Program-made: the position numbers and the translations under genes
In this document: positions 1 to 7,082 of the stretch, one piece after another
How positions within the stretch are numbered: position 1 is the stretch's first letter
How the letters are laid out: every line of letters begins with the position of its first letter
Notes under the pieces: model-generated
The model's input: the letters and a program-made list of their open reading frames with translations, nothing else
Database searches by the model: none
What the model was told of the DNA's origin: nothing
From: Allobosea sp.
Lineage (GTDB): Bacteria; Pseudomonadota; Alphaproteobacteria; Rhizobiales; Beijerinckiaceae
Assembly (NCBI GenBank): GCA_024231975.1
Contig: JAAEQB010000053.1
Span: forward strand, 1 to 63,146
DNA length: 63,146 nt
Reading direction: 5' to 3'

Positions 1-1
1 C

Positions 2-121
2 GACGAGAATGATCCCGCCTGCGGTCGCGGATGGGCCTCAATCGGCACCGCCGGCCGCCTCGTCGGGCACTTCCACATCCACAACGGCGACGAGTCAGGC
101 TTCGTCTGCGAACGCGTCTGA
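2..121 (+). CDS. C-terminal fragment of an unidentified protein cut by the left edge
   Basis: An open frame enters from the left edge and ends at TGA 119-121, giving 39 residues that finish with a His-rich stretch around GHFHIHNGDESGF. Third codon positions are almost all G or C, as in neighbouring genes, which favours this frame. The competing plus frame, open from ATG 9 to 278, has mixed third positions and a low-complexity Ser/Thr/Ala product. The fragment is convergent with the FseA-like gene and ends 43 bases from it. I do not recognise the family. Confidence 0.35.
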   Translation, partial: DENDPACGRGWASIGTAGRLVGHFHIHNGDESGFVCERV

Positions 122-164
122 CTTCTTCAACAGCCTGCTAGAGGGTATCGCCAAAGGGGGCGGG

Positions 165-743
165 TCAGCGGATTCGGAGCAGTTTGCGGTAGTCGCCGTT
201 CATCATGGCGATGCCGTCGCGGACCAGACGCACGACGAACGAACGCGAAGCGGACATCTTCCAGTCGCTCGCGGATAGCTTGGTCGCGTCCTCGCGTCCC
301 AGCTCGGCCGCGATCTGGCGATAGGTCGCGCCGTCATGGCGCAGATCGAGCGCTCTGAGCATCAGTTCCAGGCGCGTCAGCCGGTAGGCTGTGAGCGGCC
401 ACCCGCGCGGTAGCGGACCTGCCGCGCGGCCGATGAGACGGCGGTGAAAGCGCAGCAGGCTGGCGATGCGCGTAATGAAATCCTTGTCGAGCGGAATGAC
501 GGCTGCGAGCGGGCGGCCAGGCTGCGGATCGCGCAGCCATAGCCGATGCTCGCCCGCCGCATCGGCGACGATGATATGCCGCCCTTCAATATCGGCCAGG
601 TCGGCGAGCAGCGCGCCGAGCGCGCGTGGATCGACCGGGGCGGCGGCCTCGTATCCCTCCGGTGCGGCGTCCAGAATGACCGTGACGGCGGTCAGCTCCG
701 GGCGCCAGACGACCGGCTCTGAAAGGTCATCCGGCGCCGTGGC
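165..743 (-). CDS. FseA-like protein, second reading frame (DUF2285 domain)
   Basis: This 192-residue reading frame has no convincing start of its own near the expected domain beginning, and it continues the 727-948 frame in the +1 register. The protein has a beta-rich first half (VVWRPELTAVTVILDA, HIIVADAAGEHRLWLRD) and a helical C-terminal half (RLELMLRALDLRHDGATYRQIAAELG to DYRKLLRIR) typical of DUF2285. In the Mesorhizobium ICE family the fused protein activates the excisionase gene rdfS and so switches on excision and transfer. The antiactivator QseM, itself a DUF2285-type protein, binds it; a QseM-like gene lies just upstream at 1094-1366. The role here is inferred from domain order and synteny. 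Expression of this half should depend on frameshifting. Confidence 0.65.
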   Translation of the reverse strand, partial: ATAPDDLSEPVVWRPELTAVTVILDAAPEGYEAAAPVDPRALGALLADLADIEGRHIIVADAAGEHRLWLRDPQPGRPLAAVIPLDKDFITRIASLLRFHRRLIGRAAGPLPRGWPLTAYRLTRLELMLRALDLRHDGATYRQIAAELGREDATKLSASDWKMSASRSFVVRLVRDGIAMMNGDYRKLLRIR

Positions 744-948
744 GAAAGGATAACCCCCAGCGCCGCGCGAACGCCGACTCAGCGGCGTTCTGTGCGACGG
801 CGCCGCTCGCGATGCGCTGCCGCATCTGCGCATGTTCGGCGCGGTAGGCGCGGTTTCTACGCAGAAACTCGGCGGCAAGCTCGGCGCGCCCGAGCGCGTC
901 GGACATTCGGCCGGCGCGTCGCTGGCGACGCCCCGGTGGCGTCGGCAT
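727..948 (-). CDS. FseA-like protein, first reading frame (DUF6499-type N-terminal part)
   Basis: The frame encodes 73 residues if read without a shift. ATG 948 is preceded by a strong Shine-Dalgarno (GGGAGG, about 8 nt). Residues 19-55 (ELAAEFLRRNRAYR to ARRWGLSF) look like the short alpha-helical N-terminal domain (DUF6499) that normally precedes DUF2285 in one polypeptide. Here the frame stops at 727-729, and the expected DUF2285 continuation lies in the overlapping +1 frame (165-743). A slip on TTT C at 747-744, where tRNA-Phe re-pairs from TTT to TTC, would join WGLSF to ATAPDDLSEP and give about 260 residues. This matches msi172/msi171 of ICEMlSymR7A, where a programmed +1 frameshift makes the activator FseA. 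A simple inactivating mutation or sequencing error is the alternative. Confidence 0.65.
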   Translation of the reverse strand: MPTPPGRRQRRAGRMSDALGRAELAAEFLRRNRAYRAEHAQMRQRIASGAVAQNAAESAFARRWGLSFRHGAG

Positions 949-1093
949 TGCATCCTCCCAACCGCGCGGCGCGCGGATTGCAGAGGATGAACATCACCGG
1001 CCTGCCTAACGCATAATAGCGCCAAGGTTGCGTTCAACCATGCCGGGCATGCTGCGGCGCCAGCAGCAGAATGATACCAAATCGGATTGAAAC

Positions 1094-1366
1094 TTAACGT
1101 CTTAGTGGTAGCTCGCTGCCGAGCAGATGGGCGTAGCCAACCTCCGTCATCCATCGTGCGCGGGCAAGGTGGCTGTCGTGCATCTCTTTTGCTCGCTGTG
1201 GCTCGACGGTTGCATCCACGCCGAGGATGGCAGCGGTTGTTTCGCGCCAGTCGGCCCCGTCATCGTCTGCGTCGAGCAGCCGCAAATAGGCGGTAAGGTG
1301 GCTTTCGTCATACGCCGTGAGTTGCGATACCTCGGGCGCGCGATCTTCGAATTGGCTGGTGCTCAT
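1094..1366 (-). CDS. qseM: QseM-like small DUF2285 antiactivator
   Basis: A 90-residue protein. ATG 1366 is chosen because AGGGG lies just upstream; longer reading to 1489 has no such support. The segment YLRLLDADDDGADWRETTAAILGVD followed by a helix ending YAHLL parallels the helical C-terminal half of the neighbouring DUF2285 domain, so the two proteins share a domain. In ICEMlSymR7A, QseM binds and silences both TraR and FseA and keeps the element dormant in most cells. The gene is divergent from a small HTH gene (1537) across a 170-bp region that holds inverted repeats, the same arrangement as qseM-qseC. The function is inferred from this layout; no TraR or AHL synthase is in the window. 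Confidence 0.6.
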   Translation of the reverse strand: MSTSQFEDRAPEVSQLTAYDESHLTAYLRLLDADDDGADWRETTAAILGVDATVEPQRAKEMHDSHLARARWMTEVGYAHLLGSELPLRR

Positions 1367-1482
1367 GGCGCCCCTCGTCATGTTGCCCGTTAACCAATTT
1401 AGCTCAAATTGCTGAACCGGATACGTGCAAGTCGTGCATCGTTGGACGCACCTTCCGCTCCGACGGGCGACGCACTCCAGCC

Positions 1483-1520
1483 GATACAACTGATATGGGA
1501 TAAACCGGATCAGGTGTATC
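1483..1520. promoter_or_regulatory. Operator-like inverted repeat between qseM-like and HTH genes
   Basis: GATACAACTGAT at 1483-1494 and ATCAGGTGTATC at 1509-1520 are 12-base arms that match in 11 positions, separated by 14 bases. The site lies 16 bases before the HTH start codon. A second, shorter symmetric site, AATTT-5-AAATT at 1396-1410, sits near the QseM-like start. Two operators controlling opposite promoters are expected for a QseC-type switch. Confidence 0.45.
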
Positions 1521-1536
1521 GTCCAGTTTGCCGCGC

Positions 1537-1764
1537 ATGGATATGCGCCGCCTCGTGGGATTGAACTTTGCCAAGCTGAGAAAGGATAAGGGCTTTACTC
1601 AAGAGCGCTTTGCCGAGACGTCCGGCTTCACCCAGCAATATGTCAGCGATCTGGAGCGCGGCCGGCGCAATCCAACCGTCGTCACGCTGTTTCATCTAGC
1701 TTCCGCGCTTGGCGTCACGCCCGCGGATCTTGTCGCGGAATTCGATCCGCCCGAGACCGACTAG
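1537..1764 (+). CDS. qseC: QseC-like XRE-family helix-turn-helix regulator
   Basis: A 75-residue protein that is essentially one Cro/CI-type HTH domain. Residues 5-63 carry LRKDKGFTQERFAETSGFTQQYVSDLERGRRNPTVVTLFHLA, with the recognition helix around FTQQYVSDLERG. ATG 1537 is used; a TTG at 1528 is in frame, but neither has a clear ribosome binding site. The gene is divergent from the QseM-like gene, and an inverted repeat lies immediately upstream. In ICEMlSymR7A the equivalent small HTH protein (unrelated to the sensor kinase of the same name) binds two operators and sets qseM expression, so a minority of cells become transfer-competent. The DNA-binding assignment is firm; the specific role is inferred from context. 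Confidence 0.65.
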   Translation: MDMRRLVGLNFAKLRKDKGFTQERFAETSGFTQQYVSDLERGRRNPTVVTLFHLASALGVTPADLVAEFDPPETD

Positions 1765-1919
1765 CTTCGCAGAACTTGGGCGAGCCGGGCGGTAGCCCGG
1801 CGAGCGCAATCGCGGCCGCGCGGACCTTGGGACGCGCGGCCGCCGCCGATCCAGCGCAGCGGATCGGCGCAAAATGGCGTAGCCGCAGGGCTGGAAGTCC
1901 GGCCCTGCGGTAGTTGCAG

Positions 1920-2762
1920 TCACGCCGCCTTGAGGCGCTGCATTCCCTCGGCCAGCGTCCAGAGCGCGCGGTTGAGCGTCACATTCTGGTCGATGCCGTT
2001 GATCGCGCGGGTCTGCGCGCGGCGGACACGGCCCTCGGCATTGCGCTTATGGCCCTGCAACCCGCCACGAACCACATTCTCCTGAATGACGTTGAACGTG
2101 GTCCACAGGCTGCGGTCCACATCCTCGCGGCGGCGCGGCTCGATGATCTGCTCGGGCCGAACCGGGCTTTCATCGTCGCCATAGCGCGCAACAAGGCTAA
2201 CCTCGCCAAGCAAACGCTGCTCATCCGGCGAAAGCTGGATCGCCTTCATCGACTCGCTGGCGTCGATCAGCCGGGGGAAGTCCTCGGCAACAGTGAACAC
2301 GCCCTCGATGATGTCGTGCTCGATATTCCCTTTGTGCGGTACGCGGACTTCCTCGAACCGCTCGCCCGCGATCATGCTGTTGGTGCAGACGAAGCGCAGC
2401 ATCCCGGCGAACATCTGATAGGCGCTGGTCCCGTCGTGGCTGTTGACGATGATGACCTCGGCGGCCTCTGGCTTGCCGATACCATCATCCCGGCGCAGGC
2501 GGAGCATATGCTTGGCGTGGCCGTGGCGGCTGCCGTCGCGCGGGACGGACTGGACCGCGAAGAATGGCGACCAGCCTTCCCGGCGCAACCCCTCCACGAT
2601 GTTGATGGTGGGGACATAGACGTAGCGATCCGAACGGCTGTCATGCGCCTCGCGGGCGAAGATTGACGGGACGTGGCGATACAGCGCCTCGTTGTCGAGC
2701 GGTTCCCGGCCGCTGATCTGATGGGCGTTGCGACCGAACCGGGTGGCAAGCTGATAGTGCAT
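1920..2762 (-). CDS. DUF932 family protein of mobile elements
   Basis: A 280-residue protein. ATG 2762 is fixed by AAAGGAGG eight bases upstream. The region from about residue 35 to 240 (SIFAREAHDSRSDRYVYVPTINIVEGLRREGW, HMLRLRRDD, EVIIVNSHDGTSAYQMFAGMLRFVCTNSM) is typical of DUF932, a family found mainly on plasmids, phages and integrative elements and distantly reminiscent of phage/plasmid-like proteins. The biochemical function is not established. In alphaproteobacterial ICEs it commonly sits near DUF736 and ParB-like genes, as here. No signal peptide or membrane segment is visible, so a cytoplasmic role is expected. Confidence 0.8.
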   Translation of the reverse strand: MHYQLATRFGRNAHQISGREPLDNEALYRHVPSIFAREAHDSRSDRYVYVPTINIVEGLRREGWSPFFAVQSVPRDGSRHGHAKHMLRLRRDDGIGKPEAAEVIIVNSHDGTSAYQMFAGMLRFVCTNSMIAGERFEEVRVPHKGNIEHDIIEGVFTVAEDFPRLIDASESMKAIQLSPDEQRLLGEVSLVARYGDDESPVRPEQIIEPRRREDVDRSLWTTFNVIQENVVRGGLQGHKRNAEGRVRRAQTRAINGIDQNVTLNRALWTLAEGMQRLKAA

Positions 2763-3035
2763 TTTGGCCTCCTTTGGGCTTGGGCTTCCGCGCAGCGGAG
2801 CGCCGCGCTGAAACCCTGCCCGTCGGCGAGACCGGGGGTGCAACCGGAGTGGGCGGCTTCGCGGGGAACCGGCTGCACGGAACGCGAAGCGTGGAGGAAG
2901 CTGGGCGGAAGCCGCTCCGAAGGGCGCTGGGGGCAGCGCCCCAAGCACCGCGCCGCCCTAGCGGCGCAGAAGATGAGGAGGATGGGCTGCCTCGCGCAGT
3001 CCATCACAGCAATGCTGAAAAATGTTTCTCGATCT

Positions 3036-3521
3036 CTATCGGCCGGGCCGAACAAACAACGTCAGTTCGGCATTCGGGTCTTCCGCCGAAACATAGGGTT
3101 CACCAAGCGCCGTGAATCCATGTTTGGGCAACATCCATCTCATGGCATCGGATTTCGTCGTCGCGTAGAGACCCTTTCCCTCCGCAGCTTCGACCGCTGC
3201 TGCCACCAGCGCACTTCCACGTCCTTGCCGCTCATAAGTATGGTGAACATGGACCCACCCCAGTTCGAACGGATAAGCAGCAACCTGGTCCTCAACCTTG
3301 GCTTTGCGGAAAACCTTCGGCGGATAGGTGATATTCGGTGCCTTGATCGCTGCCGTTCCGATCAACGATGCCCCATCCCGCATCATAACGAGGGCCACAG
3401 CCCGATCGACCAGATCGGGCAATGTAGCGGTATTTACTTCACCAGCCTGCAACACGAAGGCGATGAATTCATCCCTGTCGGTTTTGGTCATAACCGCTGG
3501 CTTTGCGATGCTCGCGTGCAT
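3036..3521 (-). CDS. GNAT-family N-acetyltransferase
   Basis: A 161-residue protein, the usual size of a single GNAT domain. Motif A, which binds the acetyl-CoA pyrophosphate, is visible as HHTYERQGRGSALVAAAVEAA (QGRGSA loop, about residues 100-120), preceded by the hydrophobic strand PFELGWVHVH. ATG 3521 is chosen for the AGGAAGGG 12 bases upstream; an in-frame ATG at 3491 lacks one. The protein transfers an acetyl group from acetyl-CoA to an amine, but the substrate cannot be read from the sequence. It lies among element genes as probable cargo. Its RQGRG motif and the downstream GLYATTKSDAMRWMLPKHGF segment look intact, so it is probably active. Confidence 0.75.
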   Translation of the reverse strand: MHASIAKPAVMTKTDRDEFIAFVLQAGEVNTATLPDLVDRAVALVMMRDGASLIGTAAIKAPNITYPPKVFRKAKVEDQVAAYPFELGWVHVHHTYERQGRGSALVAAAVEAAEGKGLYATTKSDAMRWMLPKHGFTALGEPYVSAEDPNAELTLFVRPGR

Positions 3522-3610
3522 GAAGACGTCCACCCTTCCTTGCGAGATGAAGGGCTGATCGCTCAATGGCAAGCGGAAGTCGGATGCCGTTAAAGCCGGC
3601 AAGACTATGA

Positions 3611-3634
3611 TGCCCCGGTCGTTAGGCCGGGGCA
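3611..3634. terminator. Possible terminator hairpin between DUF736 and GNAT genes
   Basis: TGCCCCGG at 3611-3618 pairs with CCGGGGCA at 3627-3634 across an 8-base loop. It lies just past the stop of the leftward DUF736 gene. No long T run follows on either strand, so it may only attenuate or protect the transcript. Confidence 0.35.
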
Positions 3635-3642
3635 TTGGCCGG

Positions 3643-3942
3643 TCAGCGCGACCAGATGAGGACGTATTCGCCGGCGGTCTCGGTCTCGGACAGCGTGGCG
3701 TAGATCGGCGCCGGGAAGGTCGGATCGTCGATCTTGACCGAGATGTAATCGCGGTTCTCGCGGCTGGTCTTTTTCCACCCCGCGCCGCACTCGACCGAGC
3801 CGACCGCGAGGCGATAGTCGGGGGCCTTTTCGCTCTCCCTATCGATCGGGCGGAGGGTCGCTTTGGCGTTAAGGGTCAAGGTCTTGATGGTTCCGGTGAA
3901 GGAGCCGTTGCCCGCCTGGGTGAAGGTGCCGATGGTTGCCAT
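3643..3942 (-). CDS. DUF736 domain protein
   Basis: A 99-residue protein covering the whole DUF736 family length. It opens MATIGTFTQAGNGSFTG, has the central KTLTLNAKATLRPI strand, and closes with the conserved DDPTFPAPIYATL and LIWSR ending. ATG 3942 has AAGGAAC upstream. DUF736 proteins are small, beta-rich cytoplasmic proteins carried almost only by alphaproteobacterial conjugative plasmids and ICEs, often close to transfer or replication-maintenance genes; their activity is unknown. Presence here with DUF932 and DUF2285 supports the mobile-element reading of this region. Confidence 0.85.
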   Translation of the reverse strand: MATIGTFTQAGNGSFTGTIKTLTLNAKATLRPIDRESEKAPDYRLAVGSVECGAGWKKTSRENRDYISVKIDDPTFPAPIYATLSETETAGEYVLIWSR

Positions 3943-4634
3943 GTCGAAGTTCCTTTCGCTTTCGGGCCGCGACCGTCGCGGCCTCGATGGCGATCGGTGA
4001 AGCGGGGATGATCGGACGCGCACCGCTTGCGGCCCAGCGAAGCGCCGGACGGCGGCGCGCGGCTTTTTTGCTTCGCGATGCAAAGCCGAAGGCGGCGGAA
4101 AAAAGCCGCGTGCCGCTGTTGCGCCAGGCCGAGCAAGGCGAAGCCGACCCCGGTTAGATCCAGCCAATCGAGAGGCCGCGCGTCGTTTCCGATGCCGAGG
4201 AAAGACGCTCTGGCTGACCGTGCCACCAGTCTGATTGCTGCGGCAGCGGCTTTGCGCGCCTCAGAGACCGGATGCTTAACCGCCAGCGCTTGCGATCCTG
4301 ATCGCCTGACTTACCCGATGCAGTGACACCGGCTTGACAATTGCTTCGGCCCAGATCATGGGGAACGTACCGCGACGCAGATATGCGAGCTTTTCACCTT
4401 CGTCGACTCGGCGAAGGGCGGCCACGTGGGACTAATCGGTTAGCCCGGTTGTCTCATACGTCTTGGAATTGTTCTTTAGCTCTGCTGCCGCCTTCGGTGA
4501 CGCTGGAATTTGCCAGTAAGCAGAAGGAGGATGCGCAATGGAGCATTTCTCTCCTTGGCACCTCGGTTCCGTCAACCACGTGTTGCGGTCGATCGAGGCT
4601 GCGTGCCGTCGGCCGCCTGCTGAGGAGTAGTACC
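3943..4634. other. Gene-poor stretch with a long inverted repeat
   Basis: No open frame here has a ribosome binding site and family resemblance. The notable content is an inverted repeat: CGCGGCTTTTTT at 4058-4069 and AAAAAAGCCGCG at 4099-4110 are perfect 12-base arms around 29 bases, and a shorter GCTTCG/CGAAGGC pairing lies inside. The structure could be a terminator-like or protein-binding element. The rest looks noncoding. Confidence 0.5.
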
Positions 4635-4844
4635 TTGTCTGCAAGCAGTCAGATGAAGGAAGTCCGGCGCGATCTTGAGCGCCAGGGCTTCAAGGCCACC
4701 AAGACCCGTGGCGGTCACTGGCGGTTCGACCATCCCGAAATGGACGGCCCGGTTTTCGCGCCGGATACGCCGTCCGACCATCGCGGGCTGAAGAACCTGC
4801 ACGCCATGCTGCGTCGGAAGATGCGCATGGCGACCGTCCACTAA
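4635..4844 (+). CDS. HicA-family toxin-like protein, no HicB partner
   Basis: A 69-residue protein with the HicA/YcfA double-stranded RNA-binding-like fold. It has an N-terminal helix (MKEVRRDLERQGF), then KTRGGHWRFDHPE with the conserved Gly-x-His of HicA RNases, and a C-terminal helix (RGLKNLHAMLRRKMR). TTG 4635 is preferred because GAGGAG lies 8 bases upstream; the in-frame ATG 4653 has nothing comparable. HicA toxins cleave mRNA and are normally paired with a HicB antitoxin encoded immediately next to them. The following gene (4936) is not HicB, so this copy is an orphan or works in another role. It sits 91 bases upstream of the 674-residue ParB-like gene. Confidence 0.65.
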   Translation: MSASSQMKEVRRDLERQGFKATKTRGGHWRFDHPEMDGPVFAPDTPSDHRGLKNLHAMLRRKMRMATVH

Positions 4845-4935
4845 CGGCCGGCTCCGGGGCCGCCGCGTGCGGCCCCGGCTTTCCTTTTCCATATCGGCGA
4901 CGCACCGCCGCGCGGGCTCGCCAGGAGATTACATC

Positions 4936-6960
4936 ATGAGCGACAATAATCACGACACCCACATCCTTCCTCGCCCGGTCGAGCGCCTGCCCGAATATGC
5001 GCATGCGAAGGCCCGCCAGACCTTGGCCGAGCGGCTGATGGACGCCTTCAAGCTCTCCGAAGCCTCGGCATCGGCCATCGCCAACGCCGTTGTCGATCCG
5101 TCCGAGGTCCGCGCCTCCATCGGCGCTGCGGACGATCCCGATGTCGAGCGCATCCCGGTGCCCGGCGGCACGCTGCTCGGGATCAGGACCAGCGTCTGGG
5201 CGCGGCGGACCATGCCCGATCCGCGCAATCCGCGCACCCTGCCGTCGCGTCGCCATCCCTTCGCCGTCGAGCCGGGGACCGGCGGTGAGGATTCCAAGTT
5301 TCGTCCGGTGCCGGAGCCCCGGCCGCTCGATGCCGAACATCCGCAGTCGGCGGAACTGGCTGTGGACATCGAGAGCAGCCACCACCTGGCTTGGGCGTCC
5401 CAACAGGCGGCACGGTTCGTGCTCGCCGAGAATGATTGGCGTTCGTCGATCGAGTCTCAGGGTGTGATGGAAGCGGTGTGGCTCGTCGCCACGACCTATC
5501 AGCACGGCGATGGGTCCGCGCCGGTGACGACGCTGACCACGGTGGAAGGTTCGTCCCGCGATACCGCCGTTCACAACCTGCTGGGCATTCGCTCGGCCGA
5601 CGTTCCCTATGACGATCAGGATGCCAAGTTCCGGGCGCATATCCGGCGGCTCAACGATGCGTTCGAGCGGGGTGAACGGGACAAGCAGACGGTGGTGGCG
5701 CTTCGCTGCGAGCGCATTCCTGCGCTCATTCTGGTCGGTTTCCGCCCGCACCCCTCGGGAACGACGGGCTTCCCTACCGCCGTGAAGTCCTTTGTCGCGC
5801 TTCGTCACGTCGATCCGCCGAAGCCTTGGGGCGAAGGCCCGGAGAATGAGTCGCTGGCCGACGAAGTTCTGGACGAACTGTACCGGCGCGATCTCATCAC
5901 CGCCACGCAGCGCGACTATTATGCTGGCGCCTGTACGCGGGCCGAAGCCAAGGCCGCCCATCTGCCGGTCGATCCGGTCCAGCGGGCGGCGCAGATCGTG
6001 CGGCTGTTTACCAGTGCTGACGATGGCGTCGAAGAGGCGATCCGGGTTGCCGTGACCAGCCAGTCGACGCGCAAGCGGATCACGTCGAAGCTGATGAATG
6101 AACTGGCCACGGCGCTGATCCTTCGGGCTGTGGCGGATGATCCGGCCAAGATCGATCAGATCCGTCGCTATCTGCGGCATGCGTTCGGCAAGGCTGTGCA
6201 TCGCTCCGACTGGGTGGCGACGGGCCGCACGACGGATCAGCTCGTTGAAGCTGCGCTCGACGAGGTGCGGGGAGCGATCGGCAAGGGCTCGACCGACGAA
6301 CCCGGCCCTGCTTCGATGGAGCTGGCAATCCGGGCGTCATACCCACTGGTGGTGACGGGACGGCTCAACGCCGATCGCGGCTCCTCGGGCAACGCTCAGC
6401 CTGATCGCCGCACGCCGGGCGAGATTCTCGACACCATGCGTCGGTCGCTTCACGGCGTTCATCAGCTCGGCCAGGCATTGCGTGACTTCGATGACGGCCC
6501 GCTTCTTCGTGCCGTTGACGAACAGGGTCAGGTCAAGCGTCTGGCTGACGATTCGGCGGACCAGGCGGTCAGCGATATTTACCTGCGACATGAGTTTCCC
6601 CCGCCCGGAAAGGCGAAGGCCGCTCGGGCAGGCGATACGCCGATGGATCGCTATCACAACGCTTTGAGCGCTCTTGGTGCGGCGTTGCTGGAGGTCGATC
6701 ACGCCTTCGCGGGTTTGACCGCTATCGAGGGTGATGACGGCCAGCCTCTCGTGGATTCTCAGGGAGTGGAACCGCGGTTGACGGACTCGTGGCGTGAACT
6801 GGTGAGCAGGCTCGATGAGGAGATGGTGGTCTGGGCTCGCACGTTCCGGAAGGCTTATGGAACCAAGCGCACCGCTCCCATCAATGGCGACATTGATGAC
6901 GACGATCAGGAAGATGTCGATCCTTACGCCGATGCGGATGAGGAGCTGACGGAGGACTAA
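4936..6960 (+). CDS. Large element-encoded protein with a diverged ParB-like segment
   Basis: A 674-residue cytoplasmic protein; ATG 4936 has AGGAGA 8 bases upstream. I do not recognise a named family. At about residues 165-215 the order DWRSSIESQGVMEAVWLVATTY followed by TLTTVEGSSRDTA resembles the ParB/sulfiredoxin core, where a helix ending in Gly (SIxxxGVxxPV) is followed by a strand and the phosphate-binding (V/A)xGERR motif. Here the motif reads VEGSSR. The middle (about 300-470) is helical, and the last 25 residues are strongly acidic. It is convergent with a canonical ParB-like gene (7083-9164), and the two are separated by a strong terminator. A nucleic-acid or partition-related role is inference only. 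Confidence 0.6.
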   Translation: MSDNNHDTHILPRPVERLPEYAHAKARQTLAERLMDAFKLSEASASAIANAVVDPSEVRASIGAADDPDVERIPVPGGTLLGIRTSVWARRTMPDPRNPRTLPSRRHPFAVEPGTGGEDSKFRPVPEPRPLDAEHPQSAELAVDIESSHHLAWASQQAARFVLAENDWRSSIESQGVMEAVWLVATTYQHGDGSAPVTTLTTVEGSSRDTAVHNLLGIRSADVPYDDQDAKFRAHIRRLNDAFERGERDKQTVVALRCERIPALILVGFRPHPSGTTGFPTAVKSFVALRHVDPPKPWGEGPENESLADEVLDELYRRDLITATQRDYYAGACTRAEAKAAHLPVDPVQRAAQIVRLFTSADDGVEEAIRVAVTSQSTRKRITSKLMNELATALILRAVADDPAKIDQIRRYLRHAFGKAVHRSDWVATGRTTDQLVEAALDEVRGAIGKGSTDEPGPASMELAIRASYPLVVTGRLNADRGSSGNAQPDRRTPGEILDTMRRSLHGVHQLGQALRDFDDGPLLRAVDEQGQVKRLADDSADQAVSDIYLRHEFPPPGKAKAARAGDTPMDRYHNALSALGAALLEVDHAFAGLTAIEGDDGQPLVDSQGVEPRLTDSWRELVSRLDEEMVVWARTFRKAYGTKRTAPINGDIDDDDQEDVDPYADADEELTED

Positions 6961-6990
6961 GCCCACGCCGATCCAACGACCATAAAAGTA

Positions 6991-7028
6991 GCGGCCGCGC
7001 CCGGGCAAGGGCGCGGCCGCGATTTTTT
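6991..7028 (+). terminator. Rho-independent terminator between convergent genes
   Basis: GCGGCCGCGCCC at 6991-7002 pairs perfectly with GGGCGCGGCCGC at 7009-7020 across GGGCAA. It is followed by GATTTTTTT on the plus strand, so it terminates the 674-residue gene's transcript. The hairpin can also slow transcription from the opposing ParB-like gene. Confidence 0.85.
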
Positions 7029-7082
7029 TGGCGGCGACGAAAGAAAGGCCGGGACCGCCCGCGCGGCCCCGGCCCGATGCCG

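Noticed and set aside
9..278. Open plus-strand frame with a Ser/Thr/Ala-rich product at the left edge
   Set aside because: Third codon positions are not G/C-biased and it overlaps the FseA-like gene; the frame ending at 121 fits coding bias better.
4690..6201. Long minus-strand frame opposite the 674-residue gene
   Set aside because: Product is His/Arg/Gly-rich without domain or ribosome binding site; it mirrors a GC-rich coding strand.
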